The position numbers and the translations under genes are program-made. Positions 44,677 through 53,147 of a stretch of 64,000 bases of DNA are shown here, in pieces (position 1 is the stretch's first letter; each line of letters begins with the position of its first letter). The DNA comes from Candidatus Fermentithermobacillaceae bacterium. GTDB lineage: Bacteria > Bacillota > Sulfobacillia > Fermentithermobacillales > Fermentithermobacillaceae. The notes beneath the pieces were generated by a model. That model was not told the origin of the DNA. It saw only the letters and a program-made list of their open reading frames with translations, and did no database searches. The stretch is from NCBI GenBank assembly GCA_018052475.1, contig JAGPNG010000001.1, forward strand, positions 102,845 through 166,844, given 5' to 3'.

Positions 44677-47132
44677 CCCCTCAGATATGCGCCAAATTCT
44701 TGATGCAACCTACTAATTATATTTTCCCTATCCCGTGCAAGTTCCTCTTCGGTCAGAGTCTGTTCCTTAGGCTGATATACCAATCGTATCGCAAGACTCT
44801 TGTACCCTTCCCGAACAGGAGGCTTATCCCAAATGTCAAACAAGACTACAGAAGCGAGGTTACAACCGGTATCCCAAATCGCATCGATAATCTCACCACC
44901 GGGAACATCTCGTGAAACCACTACCGCTATGTCCCTTTCTATTGGCATGAACTTGGAGATGGGCTCGTATTTCCTGGACTTCACCATAGTTCGCAGTGCA
45001 TCCATAGATATCCATGCCATTGTCACAGGCAGATCCAAATCAAAGTTCCTTTGGCACAACGGATGAATTTCACCTATTTCGCCGATTGTGGACATATTGG
45101 CCACGATTTTCCCGGATCTTCCTGGGTGAAACGGCATACCTGCTACAGGCAAGTACTTTACTTGATCGACACCGAGTACATCAAAAAGCCGAGACACTAT
45201 ACCCTTCATTTGGTAGAATCCAGATGTTTCTCCCTGAGATACCCATGTCTGCGGAACGAGCTCGCCAAAAGATAATAGCCCTAATTGTTCAGCCTCGATA
45301 GGCAATTCACTTTCCGACGGGAAGAAGATGGTGCCGATTTCCCACGTAAACATACCTGGAATTCTTGAACGCTGGTTCGTTCTAGCCACTTTCACAAGGC
45401 CCGGAAGTATGCTTGTCCTCAACACAGACTCTTGCGAAGACAGTGGGTTCTTGATTCTAACAGGCTTGCCTCTAGGATCCTCAGCCTCCCAGCCAAGATT
45501 GAGCAAATCGTCAGGATCCAAAAGCGAGTTTGTCGTACTTTCAAACCCTCCTAAGGATACCAAGAGGTGCCCGACTCGGTTACGACACGAAAATGGCTCG
45601 CCCAAATCTCCCAGCGTAGCCCTTCTCAGATCTTCCGTACCCAGCTTATCGTAACCGTAGTATCTAGCGACTTCCTCGATGAGGTCTATTTCTTCGTATA
45701 TGTCAACGCGCCTTGGGGGAACGGTTACTTCAATAAAAGTGGCTGTGTTGGCCGATGGCTGTCCTTCTGGTTCTTCAACCTTGAAATGGACGCCTTCAAG
45801 AAACCGGCTACACTCCTTCGCAGAAATCTCCACTCCAAGCGTCCTTTTTATATCTTCCACGCTAAGCGCTATTTTTTTCGGTCTCGGGTCTGAATAATTC
45901 TCCTCCACGTACCCTTTGACCGGCCTGCCACCGGATAAGCTCAAAATGAAATCCGCTGCTCTTTCCGCTACTGCGGGCTGGCCAGTAGGATCCACACCTT
46001 TTTCGAATCGAAGTGCAGCCTCGGTCCTAACCCTAAGATTTCTAGAAGTACGCCTTACGCTGACCGGATCGAAATATGCAGATTCAATGAACACCCTGCG
46101 AGTATCATCTGTAATCTCTGTAGATTTCCCTCCGAGGACTCCCGCGACGGCAATCGCCCCGCTTTCGTCTGCAATTACCAGCGAATCGTCAGGTAGGTGC
46201 CTTTCTTCTCCGTCAAGAGTAACGATCTTCTCTCCGGGCATAGAGGTCCTTACTATAATCGTATTGCCTTTTAGCTTATCGGCGTCAAAAGCATGCAAAG
46301 GCTGCCCTGTTTCCATCATAACATAGTTTGTTACGTCCACTACGAGGTTAAGAGGTCTTTGTCCGGCAAGATAAAGACGCCTTTCCATATTAACAGGCGA
46401 GTAAGAATGCTTTACGTCCTCGACTACCTTGCCTATGTATCTGGGACAGAGATCCGGATTCTCCAACCTTATTCCAAAACCTACGTCTGAATGCAGGAAG
46501 TTCTCTGTGCACCTCGAACCGTAAGGACCGGCCCAATCCCATTTCTCCAAAGTCGGCGGTAGTTTTAGCCGAGTCCCTGCCAGCGCAGCCGCTTCTATTG
46601 CAACGCCTAGAATCCCGAGACAATGAGAATAGTTTACGGTAAGGTCCAAGTCCATCACCCAGTCGTCCAAGCAGAAAATGTCCTTAGCTGAAAGTCCGGG
46701 AGGAGTCTCGGGAGGAAGCGATATTATATCTTCTGATGGCCGGTTGGTCTGTCCCGTTAACAATTCGTTAGCTGACAAGACCATTCCATATGACACAACC
46801 CCGTCAAAATCTCTCTCCTCGATCATCGTTCCGCCCGGAAGATGGCCACCGGGTCTTATGAGCAACGTTACAGTTCCCGCCTGAAAACCCGGGGCGGTGC
46901 TTATGATCTGCACCTTTTCTGTGCCAACATCCACAATTCCCACTTTTAACGTAGACTTCATGGGATAGGGCCTAACATCAAGGATCTTGCCGGAAACAAC
47001 CGACGAGATATCTAGTTTGTCGTAATAAAGGTTTTCTACGTTAACGCCTACCATCGTCAAGCGGTCAGCCGTTTCTTTTGGCGACCACGGTAGATCTACA
47101 TAATCTTTTAGCCAAGTCCACGGTACTTTCAC
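44673..47132 (-). CDS. pheT: Phenylalanyl-tRNA synthetase beta subunit
   Basis: Large chain of the class II PheRS. From the GTG at 47132 it is 819 residues opening VKVPWTWLKDYVDLP, the normal N terminus, with GGGAGG 11 bases upstream; the longer frame to 47168 adds unrelated residues. Domains in order: tRNA-binding OB fold (about 40-150), B3/B4 editing region (LVVDVTNYVMMETGQPLHAFD), B5, a catalytic-like core and the C-terminal ferredoxin-like anticodon-binding domain (SKFMPIERDIAVVVS). Confidence 0.95.
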   Translation of the reverse strand: MKVPWTWLKDYVDLPWSPKETADRLTMVGVNVENLYYDKLDISSVVSGKILDVRPYPMKSTLKVGIVDVGTEKVQIISTAPGFQAGTVTLLIRPGGHLPGGTMIEERDFDGVVSYGMVLSANELLTGQTNRPSEDIISLPPETPPGLSAKDIFCLDDWVMDLDLTVNYSHCLGILGVAIEAAALAGTRLKLPPTLEKWDWAGPYGSRCTENFLHSDVGFGIRLENPDLCPRYIGKVVEDVKHSYSPVNMERRLYLAGQRPLNLVVDVTNYVMMETGQPLHAFDADKLKGNTIIVRTSMPGEKIVTLDGEERHLPDDSLVIADESGAIAVAGVLGGKSTEITDDTRRVFIESAYFDPVSVRRTSRNLRVRTEAALRFEKGVDPTGQPAVAERAADFILSLSGGRPVKGYVEENYSDPRPKKIALSVEDIKRTLGVEISAKECSRFLEGVHFKVEEPEGQPSANTATFIEVTVPPRRVDIYEEIDLIEEVARYYGYDKLGTEDLRRATLGDLGEPFSCRNRVGHLLVSLGGFESTTNSLLDPDDLLNLGWEAEDPRGKPVRIKNPLSSQESVLRTSILPGLVKVARTNQRSRIPGMFTWEIGTIFFPSESELPIEAEQLGLLSFGELVPQTWVSQGETSGFYQMKGIVSRLFDVLGVDQVKYLPVAGMPFHPGRSGKIVANMSTIGEIGEIHPLCQRNFDLDLPVTMAWISMDALRTMVKSRKYEPISKFMPIERDIAVVVSRDVPGGEIIDAIWDTGCNLASVVLFDIWDKPPVREGYKSLAIRLVYQPKEQTLTEEELARDRENIISRLHQEFGAYLRG

Positions 47133-47183
47133 TAAAATCCATACCTCCCAAAACTGTGCCCAGACCACAGCATAGAATTCTGA

Positions 47184-48224
47184 TCAAATCCCACGAAACT
47201 GATAGAGAAATCGTCTATCGTTTTCATAAAAAAGTCTTATGTCCTCAATGCCGTACTTAAGCATAGCTAATCGATCCAGGCCAAACCCAAACGCAAAGCC
47301 TGTTACCTCATGAGGATCATATCCTCCGTTTCTTAGCACACGAGGATGAACCATACCTGCTCCCGCAACCTCTAGGTATCCCGACCCTCCGCATACAGAA
47401 CAACCCTCGCCACCGCATAGGAGACATGATATATCTACCTCACATGAAGGTTCCGTAAAAGGGAAGTAGCTTGGACGCAATCGCATCCTTATATCGGGTC
47501 CGAAAAAGGCTTTCACAAAGGTGGAGATTACCCCGCTGAGCTGCCTAAATGTTACATCCGTGTCAACTGCAAGCCCTTCGACCTGGTAGAACACGGGATG
47601 GTGGGATGCGTCTGTAGGATCCCTTCGATACACACGTCCCGGAACTATGAACCGAACTGGCAACTTGCCCCCTAGTGACAACATACCTCTGATTTGCCCC
47701 GGAGAAGTATGTGTTCTCATAAGAAGATCATCTGTGATATAAAATGAATCCTGCATATCTCGAGCAGGATGCCCCTTCGACATATTTAGATTTACGAAGT
47801 TCATCTCGTCTGTTTCGGTCTCCCGACTTTCGTACACACTAAAGCCCAACCCAGAGAAGATTGAGGTTATTTCTTGTAACGATTTGGTTAGTGGATGCAG
47901 CCCTCCTACTTCATATATCTTTCCGGGCAGGGTGACGTCTATCTTTTCCTTCGCTATGGATTCTTCAAGCGCAACACGCTCGAGTTCTCTTTTCTTAGCG
48001 GAAATGCAGTCGGAGATCTTCTCTCTCAAAGCATTTACCTTTGCGCCATATTCACGTCTCTCTTCTTGGGGAAGACTTCCGATTCTCCTTAGAAGAAGCG
48101 AAATCTGACCCTTTTTCCCTAGATATTTGAGGCGAAGCGATTCCAATTCGTCTAGCGACGAGACTTTTTGGATCTCTTCAAGGAACTCTTTTTCGCTTTC
48201 AACCTCAGACATATTTTTATCCAT
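47184..48224 (-). CDS. pheS: Phenylalanyl-tRNA synthetase alpha subunit
   Basis: Catalytic chain, 346 residues. N-terminal coiled coil (about 5-90, tRNA-binding), then GLHPLTKSLQEI, LNMSKGHPARDMQDSFY, LRTHTSPGQIR-like MRTHTSPGQIRGM, HPVFYQVEGLAVD, and motif 3 TGFAFGFGLDRLAMLKYG. A Cys-rich hairpin (CLLCGGEGCSVCGGSG) is common in one branch of PheS. It follows a T-box leader and precedes pheT by about 50 bp. Confidence 0.97.
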   Translation of the reverse strand: MDKNMSEVESEKEFLEEIQKVSSLDELESLRLKYLGKKGQISLLLRRIGSLPQEERREYGAKVNALREKISDCISAKKRELERVALEESIAKEKIDVTLPGKIYEVGGLHPLTKSLQEITSIFSGLGFSVYESRETETDEMNFVNLNMSKGHPARDMQDSFYITDDLLMRTHTSPGQIRGMLSLGGKLPVRFIVPGRVYRRDPTDASHHPVFYQVEGLAVDTDVTFRQLSGVISTFVKAFFGPDIRMRLRPSYFPFTEPSCEVDISCLLCGGEGCSVCGGSGYLEVAGAGMVHPRVLRNGGYDPHEVTGFAFGFGLDRLAMLKYGIEDIRLFYENDRRFLYQFRGI

Positions 48225-48314
48225 ATGTTAAGCACGGGCCTTCTTAAGAATACAAGCCCTGCGCTCTCCCCTCCTTCGTCTATGCAAGATTTGGCTCAAG
48301 CCGGTTAGCCTTCA

Positions 48315-48545
48315 AAACAAAAAACCGCCTTCATCCTTTCGGACGAAAGCGCCTTCGCTCCCGCGGTACCACCGGAATTTGTCCCATATCGGACCAACTC
48401 GTGTCCTTCGTAACGTAAAGGCACGCCGGACCTACTCAGTTCAGCCCGGTAGCTCCGGAGTGAATTCTGATCAGTTCTTTTGCAGGGAAATCTCAGCCAA
48501 GTCGTCCCCTCTCTGTGCAAGTCCCTGATCCACGTTCTCCTTCAT
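48315..48545 (-). ncRNA. T-box leader (phenylalanine) upstream of pheS
   Basis: tRNA-sensing leader RNA that controls read-through into pheS. The conserved T-box sequence is rendered GGTGGTACCGCGGG (about 48360-48374), followed by a terminator hairpin (about 48325-48352) and TTTTTTG on the minus strand. A UUC triplet in AGAATTCACTCC (48462-48464) is a plausible phenylalanine specifier. The upstream half has the expected stem I features. Uncharged tRNA-Phe should stabilise the antiterminator. Confidence 0.88.
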
Positions 48546-48551
48546 AGCCGG

Positions 48552-48579
48552 ATTATAGAGATTTTTTATGTTGGTTAAA
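48552..48579 (-). promoter_or_regulatory. Putative promoter of the pheST T-box transcript
   Basis: A perfect TATAAT at 48552-48557 lies just upstream of the T-box stem I. The best -35 (TTTAAC, 16-bp spacing) is weak. The rest of the gap up to 48765 is AT-rich, and I see no further gene or structured element in it. Confidence 0.5.
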
Positions 48580-48765
48580 GCCTATTGAATATCAACATCT
48601 TGTGTTCTGGAGCATTTGGCATTGCTATTTGAATATCTACGATAAAGCAGGTAAGCCGTCACCGAACCGGTCATCTCGAAGACTGACCAAAACAAATCCG
48701 CGATATCCGTGGCCAATCCCCCGCTTTCTCACTGTTTCCAGTATTATACCACAACACACGGGCTC

Positions 48766-49575
48766 CTAAATATCGCAAGAGCCCATTCTCTGCTTAACAG
48801 CCTCGTAAAGCATAATGCTGCACGCCATACCTACGTTCAGCGATTCTATCCCGCCGGGCATAGGGATTGTCACATTCGAGCCCGGAAGATCCAACACTTC
48901 TTTTCTCAAGCCCTGTGCCTCATTCCCTAGAACAACTGCCGTAGACCCTAAGAACCCGCAGTCCCATGGCACAATACCTTCCTTCGGGACCGCTTTGCAC
49001 AAAAGTACACCCGAACTACACATGCTTGCCAAAACTTCTATCGGATCTCTTTTGAAAGTGACGCGGACCGCAAATATGGATCCGGCTGAAGACCTTATCA
49101 CTTTGGGGGAAAAAGGATCGGCACTTACACCCGTTACGATCACATGAGTTACGCCGAGCGCGGCTCCGCTTCGCACCAAAGCCGCTACATTGCCCGGATC
49201 TTGTACGTCAACTCCGACAACATAAAGAGACTGTTTCCATACCTCCTTTGGCTCACCGTCGAGAAAGCGAAAAGGAACAGTAAGAACGCACAAAGCACCT
49301 TGGGGAGCATCAGTACCGGAGATTTTATCAAACAATTGCGGAGAAACGACAAATAACTGGCAGGGCCACCTATAGTGTCTCATAGATTCCTTTATCGCAA
49401 TGCCCTTCTCGGATTCTGCAAAATCTTCTGACAGAACGACTGCATGTACCTCTACACCAGCCTGCAAAGCCGCAAGAACCACAGAAGGCCCTTCACCCAC
49501 ACTGAGGCCTACGCGCTCCCTTTCTTTCTTGTGATAGAGACTTTTTATAAGCCGCCAAGGTATTTCGTTATACAA
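48766..49575 (-). CDS. TrmH/SpoU-family RNA methyltransferase
   Basis: SAM-dependent 2'-O-methyltransferase of the SPOUT class, probably acting on 23S rRNA. 269 residues: an N-terminal L30e-like substrate-binding domain and a C-terminal SpoU domain with VGVDVQDPGNVAALVRSGAA, VVLGNEAQGLRKEVLDL and IPMPGGIESLNVGMACSIML, the three SPOUT motifs of the knot. The start is TTG with GGGGG six bases upstream. It lies 3 bp after ktrA. The exact nucleotide target is unknown. Confidence 0.88.
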   Translation of the reverse strand: MYNEIPWRLIKSLYHKKERERVGLSVGEGPSVVLAALQAGVEVHAVVLSEDFAESEKGIAIKESMRHYRWPCQLFVVSPQLFDKISGTDAPQGALCVLTVPFRFLDGEPKEVWKQSLYVVGVDVQDPGNVAALVRSGAALGVTHVIVTGVSADPFSPKVIRSSAGSIFAVRVTFKRDPIEVLASMCSSGVLLCKAVPKEGIVPWDCGFLGSTAVVLGNEAQGLRKEVLDLPGSNVTIPMPGGIESLNVGMACSIMLYEAVKQRMGSCDI

Positions 49576-49578
49576 CTA

Positions 49579-50238
49579 CTACCCCCGTTCCAGCATGTCG
49601 CTAAACCGTTGCACTCCGTCAGTTGGTCCAATGGCGATCATAACGTCGCCCTCCCGCAATGGCTCTTCAGGATTGATATATACGTTAACGTGACTGTTTC
49701 TTTTTATGCCGACTATGTTAATTCCAAACTTGCTGCGAAGGCCCAAATTGCTAAGCGTTCTACCCACTAAAGGTCCTTGGACCGGTACTTCCACCACCCC
49801 ATAATCTTCAGACAGATCTATATAATCTATAACGCTTCCTGAGACCAAGGAATATGCAAGTCTCCTCCCCATATCTTTCTCAGGGAAGACAATCTTATCG
49901 GCTCCAACGCTCTCCAAGATCCTACCGTGAACATCGCTTCCGGCCTTCACTACCACTTCTTTGACTCCGATCTGCTTAAGGTATAGCGTGATGAGAAGAC
50001 TGGCTTCGAATTCACTTATGGCTACAACTACTACATCAAAATTCCTAAGCCCAAGTTCGCCCAGTACACCTTCATTTGTTGCATCAGCTTCTACGGCTTC
50101 AGTCACTACCGGAGCGATAGCCTGCACCTTCTCAGGATCTACATCAACGGCCAAGACATCCGCTCCTAGCTTACCTAACGTTCTGGCAAGGCTCCCTCCA
50201 AATCTTCCTAAGCCAATCACTGCAAATTGTTTCCGCAT
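49579..50238 (-). CDS. ktrA: Potassium uptake regulatory subunit, KtrA/TrkA type
   Basis: Cytosolic RCK protein that gates the KtrB/TrkH channel in response to nucleotides. 219 residues: RCK-N Rossmann domain with VIGLGRFGGSLARTLGKLGA and the ADATNEGVLGELGL region, then RCK-C domain (about 140-219) with VPVQGPLVGRTLSNLGLRSK and EGDVMIAIGP. Paired with the membrane subunit gene 23 bp upstream. Confidence 0.94.
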   Translation of the reverse strand: MRKQFAVIGLGRFGGSLARTLGKLGADVLAVDVDPEKVQAIAPVVTEAVEADATNEGVLGELGLRNFDVVVVAISEFEASLLITLYLKQIGVKEVVVKAGSDVHGRILESVGADKIVFPEKDMGRRLAYSLVSGSVIDYIDLSEDYGVVEVPVQGPLVGRTLSNLGLRSKFGINIVGIKRNSHVNVYINPEEPLREGDVMIAIGPTDGVQRFSDMLERG

Positions 50239-50261
50239 GTGTCTCCCTCACTACTTCAGTC

Positions 50262-51608
50262 TTAACCTACTGAGACTCTTTCCTCAGGATACCTAATGTT
50301 GGGCTTCTGAGAATTCCTGTAGATCGCGATCATAAAACTCAAAGGACCTACTCTGCCGGCAAACATGGTAATGGTAAGGACTATCTTCCCAAGGTCACTC
50401 AAAGACGGGGTTAGACCCCTCGACAGTCCAACCGTTCCAAAAGCTGAGACAACTTCAAACAATATGTCAAGAAACTCAGCATCCTCTGTTATGGTCAACA
50501 AAAGAGTCGATGTAACGATGAGTCCAATGGATAGCAAAACGATTACAAGCGCCCTCGTCACTAAGTTTCTAGGGAGTCGCCTCTTCGAAACGTTCACATC
50601 TTCCTGCCCTCTAACTGAGGAAACGACGAACTTGAATGTAGAGTAAAAAGTGGTGGTCTTTATTCCACCTCCTGTGCCTCCCGGAGAAGCGCCTATGAAC
50701 ATCAGCAAGATGACAAAAAAAGCAGTCGGTATCCTCAGACCCTCAGTGGCTATTGAATTGAACCCTGCAGTTCGAGGTGTAACGGACTGAAACCACGAAG
50801 AAAGTAGTTTATCACCTATGCTCATGTTTCCAATAGTGGCGGGGTTGTCTTTTTCCAATGCATATACAAAGACAGTCCCCACCAAAAGCAGAATCACCGT
50901 CATCTTTAGTGCAACCCTAGTATGAAGCGACAATTTCCCCCACTTAGCTTTGTTTGAGTACAAATCGGCTATAACGTAGAAACCAACGCCTCCCAGTATT
51001 ATCAGGAGACTTATAGGAATAATGATCCATGGAGCGCCAGAGCATTCCATGAGACTTGATCCGGTTATATCAAACCCTGCATTACAAAAAGCAGAAATCG
51101 AATGGAAAACGCCGAAGAAAGCAGCTTCTCCAAACTCAAGGCCCATCGAACAAGAAAATGCAACTCCCAGTACCAGCGCGCCTACAGCCTCAAACACCAA
51201 AGTAAACAAAATAACCTCTTTCATGAGGCCCACAAGCCCCGAAAGGCTCCAATAACCCATTTGCTCCTGGATCATTATCCGTTCTTTCAGTGTGACACGA
51301 CGACCTGTAACCAAGGCATGGGCGGTTGCATACGTCATTATTCCCAAACCGCCTGCCTGGATCAGTAACAAGATAACTACCTGGCCAAATACGCTCCAAT
51401 AGGCTGCAGTATTATGAACCACAAGCCCTGTGACGCAGACCGCAGAAGTTGACGTAAAAAGGGCATCCACAAATCTGGTCCCGGTACCGCTTGCCGCTGA
51501 CACAGGCAACATCAGCAACACAGTCCCTACCGATATCATGCATAGGAAACTAAGCACCAGAAACCTTGTGGGAGTCAGCCACCTACCACTTTGTTTCACA
51601 ATACCCAC
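50262..51608 (-). CDS. ktrB: Potassium uptake membrane subunit, KtrB/TrkH type
   Basis: 448-residue polytopic transporter of the SKT superfamily. Selectivity-loop regions are visible around STSAVCVTGLVV, FHSISAFCNAGFD, SVTPRTAGFNSIAT and VSAFGTVGLSRGL, the four P-loop glycines of the family. Together with the adjacent RCK subunit it makes a K+ uptake system used in osmotic adaptation. Length favours KtrB over the longer proteobacterial TrkH. Confidence 0.93.
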   Translation of the reverse strand: MGIVKQSGRWLTPTRFLVLSFLCMISVGTVLLMLPVSAASGTGTRFVDALFTSTSAVCVTGLVVHNTAAYWSVFGQVVILLLIQAGGLGIMTYATAHALVTGRRVTLKERIMIQEQMGYWSLSGLVGLMKEVILFTLVFEAVGALVLGVAFSCSMGLEFGEAAFFGVFHSISAFCNAGFDITGSSLMECSGAPWIIIPISLLIILGGVGFYVIADLYSNKAKWGKLSLHTRVALKMTVILLLVGTVFVYALEKDNPATIGNMSIGDKLLSSWFQSVTPRTAGFNSIATEGLRIPTAFFVILLMFIGASPGGTGGGIKTTTFYSTFKFVVSSVRGQEDVNVSKRRLPRNLVTRALVIVLLSIGLIVTSTLLLTITEDAEFLDILFEVVSAFGTVGLSRGLTPSLSDLGKIVLTITMFAGRVGPLSFMIAIYRNSQKPNIRYPEERVSVG

Positions 51609-51627
51609 TCTTTCTTCGCCAGCTTAT

Positions 51628-52002
51628 CTACTGGGATTGACCAACCGCACCAACCTGGTTCTTTGCGAGTGCAACCAGTTCCGAGAAAGCTTCGGGTTGG
51701 GACACGGCAAGGTCCGCTAACATTTTTCGGTTAATCTGCACATTGGCTTTTCTCAACCCGTCTATGAATCGGCTATACGTCATGCCGTTCATACGAGCTG
51801 CAGCGTTAATCCTAGCAATCCAGAGTTTCCTAAAATCTCTTTTCTTCTCCTTACGATGGATACGCGCATAGTTCAGTGACTTCATAACGGCTGCATTGGC
51901 CATCTTGAAGGACTTAGAGCGCCGTCCATAGTATCCCTTTGACAGTTTCAGTACTTTTTTGTGCTTTTGTCTCTTTGTGACCGACGACTTAACACGTGGC
52001 AT
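51628..52002 (-). CDS. rplT: Ribosomal protein L20
   Basis: Large-subunit assembly protein, 124 residues. [32 protein letters not shown] [11 protein letters not shown], and [16 protein letters not shown] [19 protein letters not shown] identify it without ambiguity. Last gene of the infC-rpmI-rplT operon. L20 commonly represses this operon by binding the leader RNA. Confidence 0.98.
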   Translation of the reverse strand: MPRVKSSVTKRQKHKKVLKLSKGYYGRRSKSFKMANAAVMKSLNYARIHRKEKKRDFRKLWIARINAAARMNGMTYSRFIDGLRKANVQINRKMLADLAVSQPEAFSELVALAKNQVGAVGQSQ

Positions 52003-52064
52003 TTTCAGCTACCTTCTTTCTTTCCCTGATACATATTAACTAACGTGCACGCCTACTTCCAAAC

Positions 52065-52271
52065 TCATTTGTAGGGTATAAGTGCCCTTATCTCTTTTGC
52101 ATACACGTCGTTGATGATAGTGTCCTTCCTCAGCCTTCTCCGTCTGGCATGGCTTTTGTGCACGAGTTTGTGCCCATGGCCTGAACGGAAGTGACGTATT
52201 TTCCCGGTGCCTGTCACAAACAAACGCTTCTTTGCACCGCTGTGAGTCTTCATCTTGTTTTTGTTTGCCAC
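52065..52271 (-). CDS. rpmI: Ribosomal protein L35
   Basis: 68 residues from the GTG at 52271, which has AGGAAG six bases upstream. The family core KMKTHSGAKKRLFVTGTGKIRHFRSGHGH begins a few residues in, and HARRRRLRKD follows. The frame extends to another GTG at 52295, but that start lacks a ribosome binding site and family resemblance. Between infC and rplT as usual. Confidence 0.95.
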   Translation of the reverse strand: MANKNKMKTHSGAKKRLFVTGTGKIRHFRSGHGHKLVHKSHARRRRLRKDTIINDVYAKEIRALIPYK

Positions 52272-52354
52272 TTCAGACTTCCTTTCTGTATTCACTGAAA
52301 TGCATACCTCAACCCTCGCCCAAAACCTCCCGCTCCAAGTCCCAGCTACCCATC

Positions 52355-52915
52355 TTACTCAACTACGTCTTCCATATCAGACGACTTGGTGCGCAATGCA
52401 TCTTGAGGTTTTGGCGCCAAGATCATTGTCATGTTCCGACCTTCCATTTTTGGCGGTTTTTCAACCGTGCAAATGTCTTTCACATATTCCAGCAGTCGCT
52501 CCAATATCTTTTGCCCAAGATCGATGTGAGCGAGTTCCCGACCTCTGAACATTATGGTCGCCTTAACCTTATCTCCCTGACTCAGGAACTTTTGGCAAGC
52601 TCTGGCCTTAACGTTGAAGTCATGTTCGTCAATGGTAGGACGCATCTTGACTTCTTTGACATCCTGGGTTTTCTGCTTTTTCCTAGCCTCTTTGAGTCTC
52701 TTGGACTGCTCATACTTCCATTTGCTGAAGTCCATCATCTTGCATACCGGAGGCTGAGCTTGAGGAGCTACCTCCACTAGGTCGAAGCCACGCTCCCTAG
52801 CCATCCTTATTGCCTCATGGGTCGGGAAGATGCCCAACTGCTCTCCGTCAACAGAAACAAGCCTTACCTCGCGTGCACGGATTTCCTCATTTACTCTTTG
52901 ACTAACCTGGCTTAT
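52355..52915 (-). CDS. infC: Translation initiation factor IF-3, apparent AUA start
   Basis: IF-3 checks start-codon pairing on the 30S subunit. The coding region continues upstream of the first conventional start (TTG at 52837): in frame it reads SQVSQRVNEEIRAREVRLV and SVDGEQLGIFPTHEA, the normal IF-3 N terminus. An in-frame stop (52916-52918) bounds it, and the only codon left at the right distance from the strong GGGAGGTG (52923-52930) is ATA (52913-52915). The protein is then 186 residues. A rare start codon is known for infC in other bacteria and allows IF-3 to limit its own synthesis. The C-terminal domain includes KVKATIMFRGRELAH. Confidence 0.9.
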   Translation of the reverse strand: MSQVSQRVNEEIRAREVRLVSVDGEQLGIFPTHEAIRMARERGFDLVEVAPQAQPPVCKMMDFSKWKYEQSKRLKEARKKQKTQDVKEVKMRPTIDEHDFNVKARACQKFLSQGDKVKATIMFRGRELAHIDLGQKILERLLEYVKDICTVEKPPKMEGRNMTMILAPKPQDALRTKSSDMEDVVE

Positions 52916-52930
52916 TTAACTACACCTCCC

Positions 52931-53121
52931 TTCTCCTATATATAATAAGCGGGCCGATGAAAACCTCCACCCGCCCGCATATTCGCTCGAAACTTCCAGC
53001 TCGACTCGAACCGGCTACACTTACAACCCGTCCGATAAGCAATTCAAGTTTGATGACCTTAGCAGCATGAAACACCGTAAGGTGAGAAGCGGATGGCTTC
53101 TTCTTAACGTTTAACAGTATA
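52931..53121 (-). promoter_or_regulatory. infC leader with promoter and GC-rich hairpin (L20-leader-like)
   Basis: On the minus strand a TATACT (53116-53121), with a weak TGGAAT -35 at 17 bp, starts a leader of about 180 bases. It ends in a hairpin GCGGGC...GCCCGC (52949-52978) followed by TTATTATATA, just before the infC ribosome binding site. Layout and position fit an autoregulatory attenuator of the infC operon, probably responding to L20; the L20-binding fold itself was not verified. Confidence 0.6.
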
Positions 53122-53147
53122 CCACATACTCAAATGCAATTCCATTT

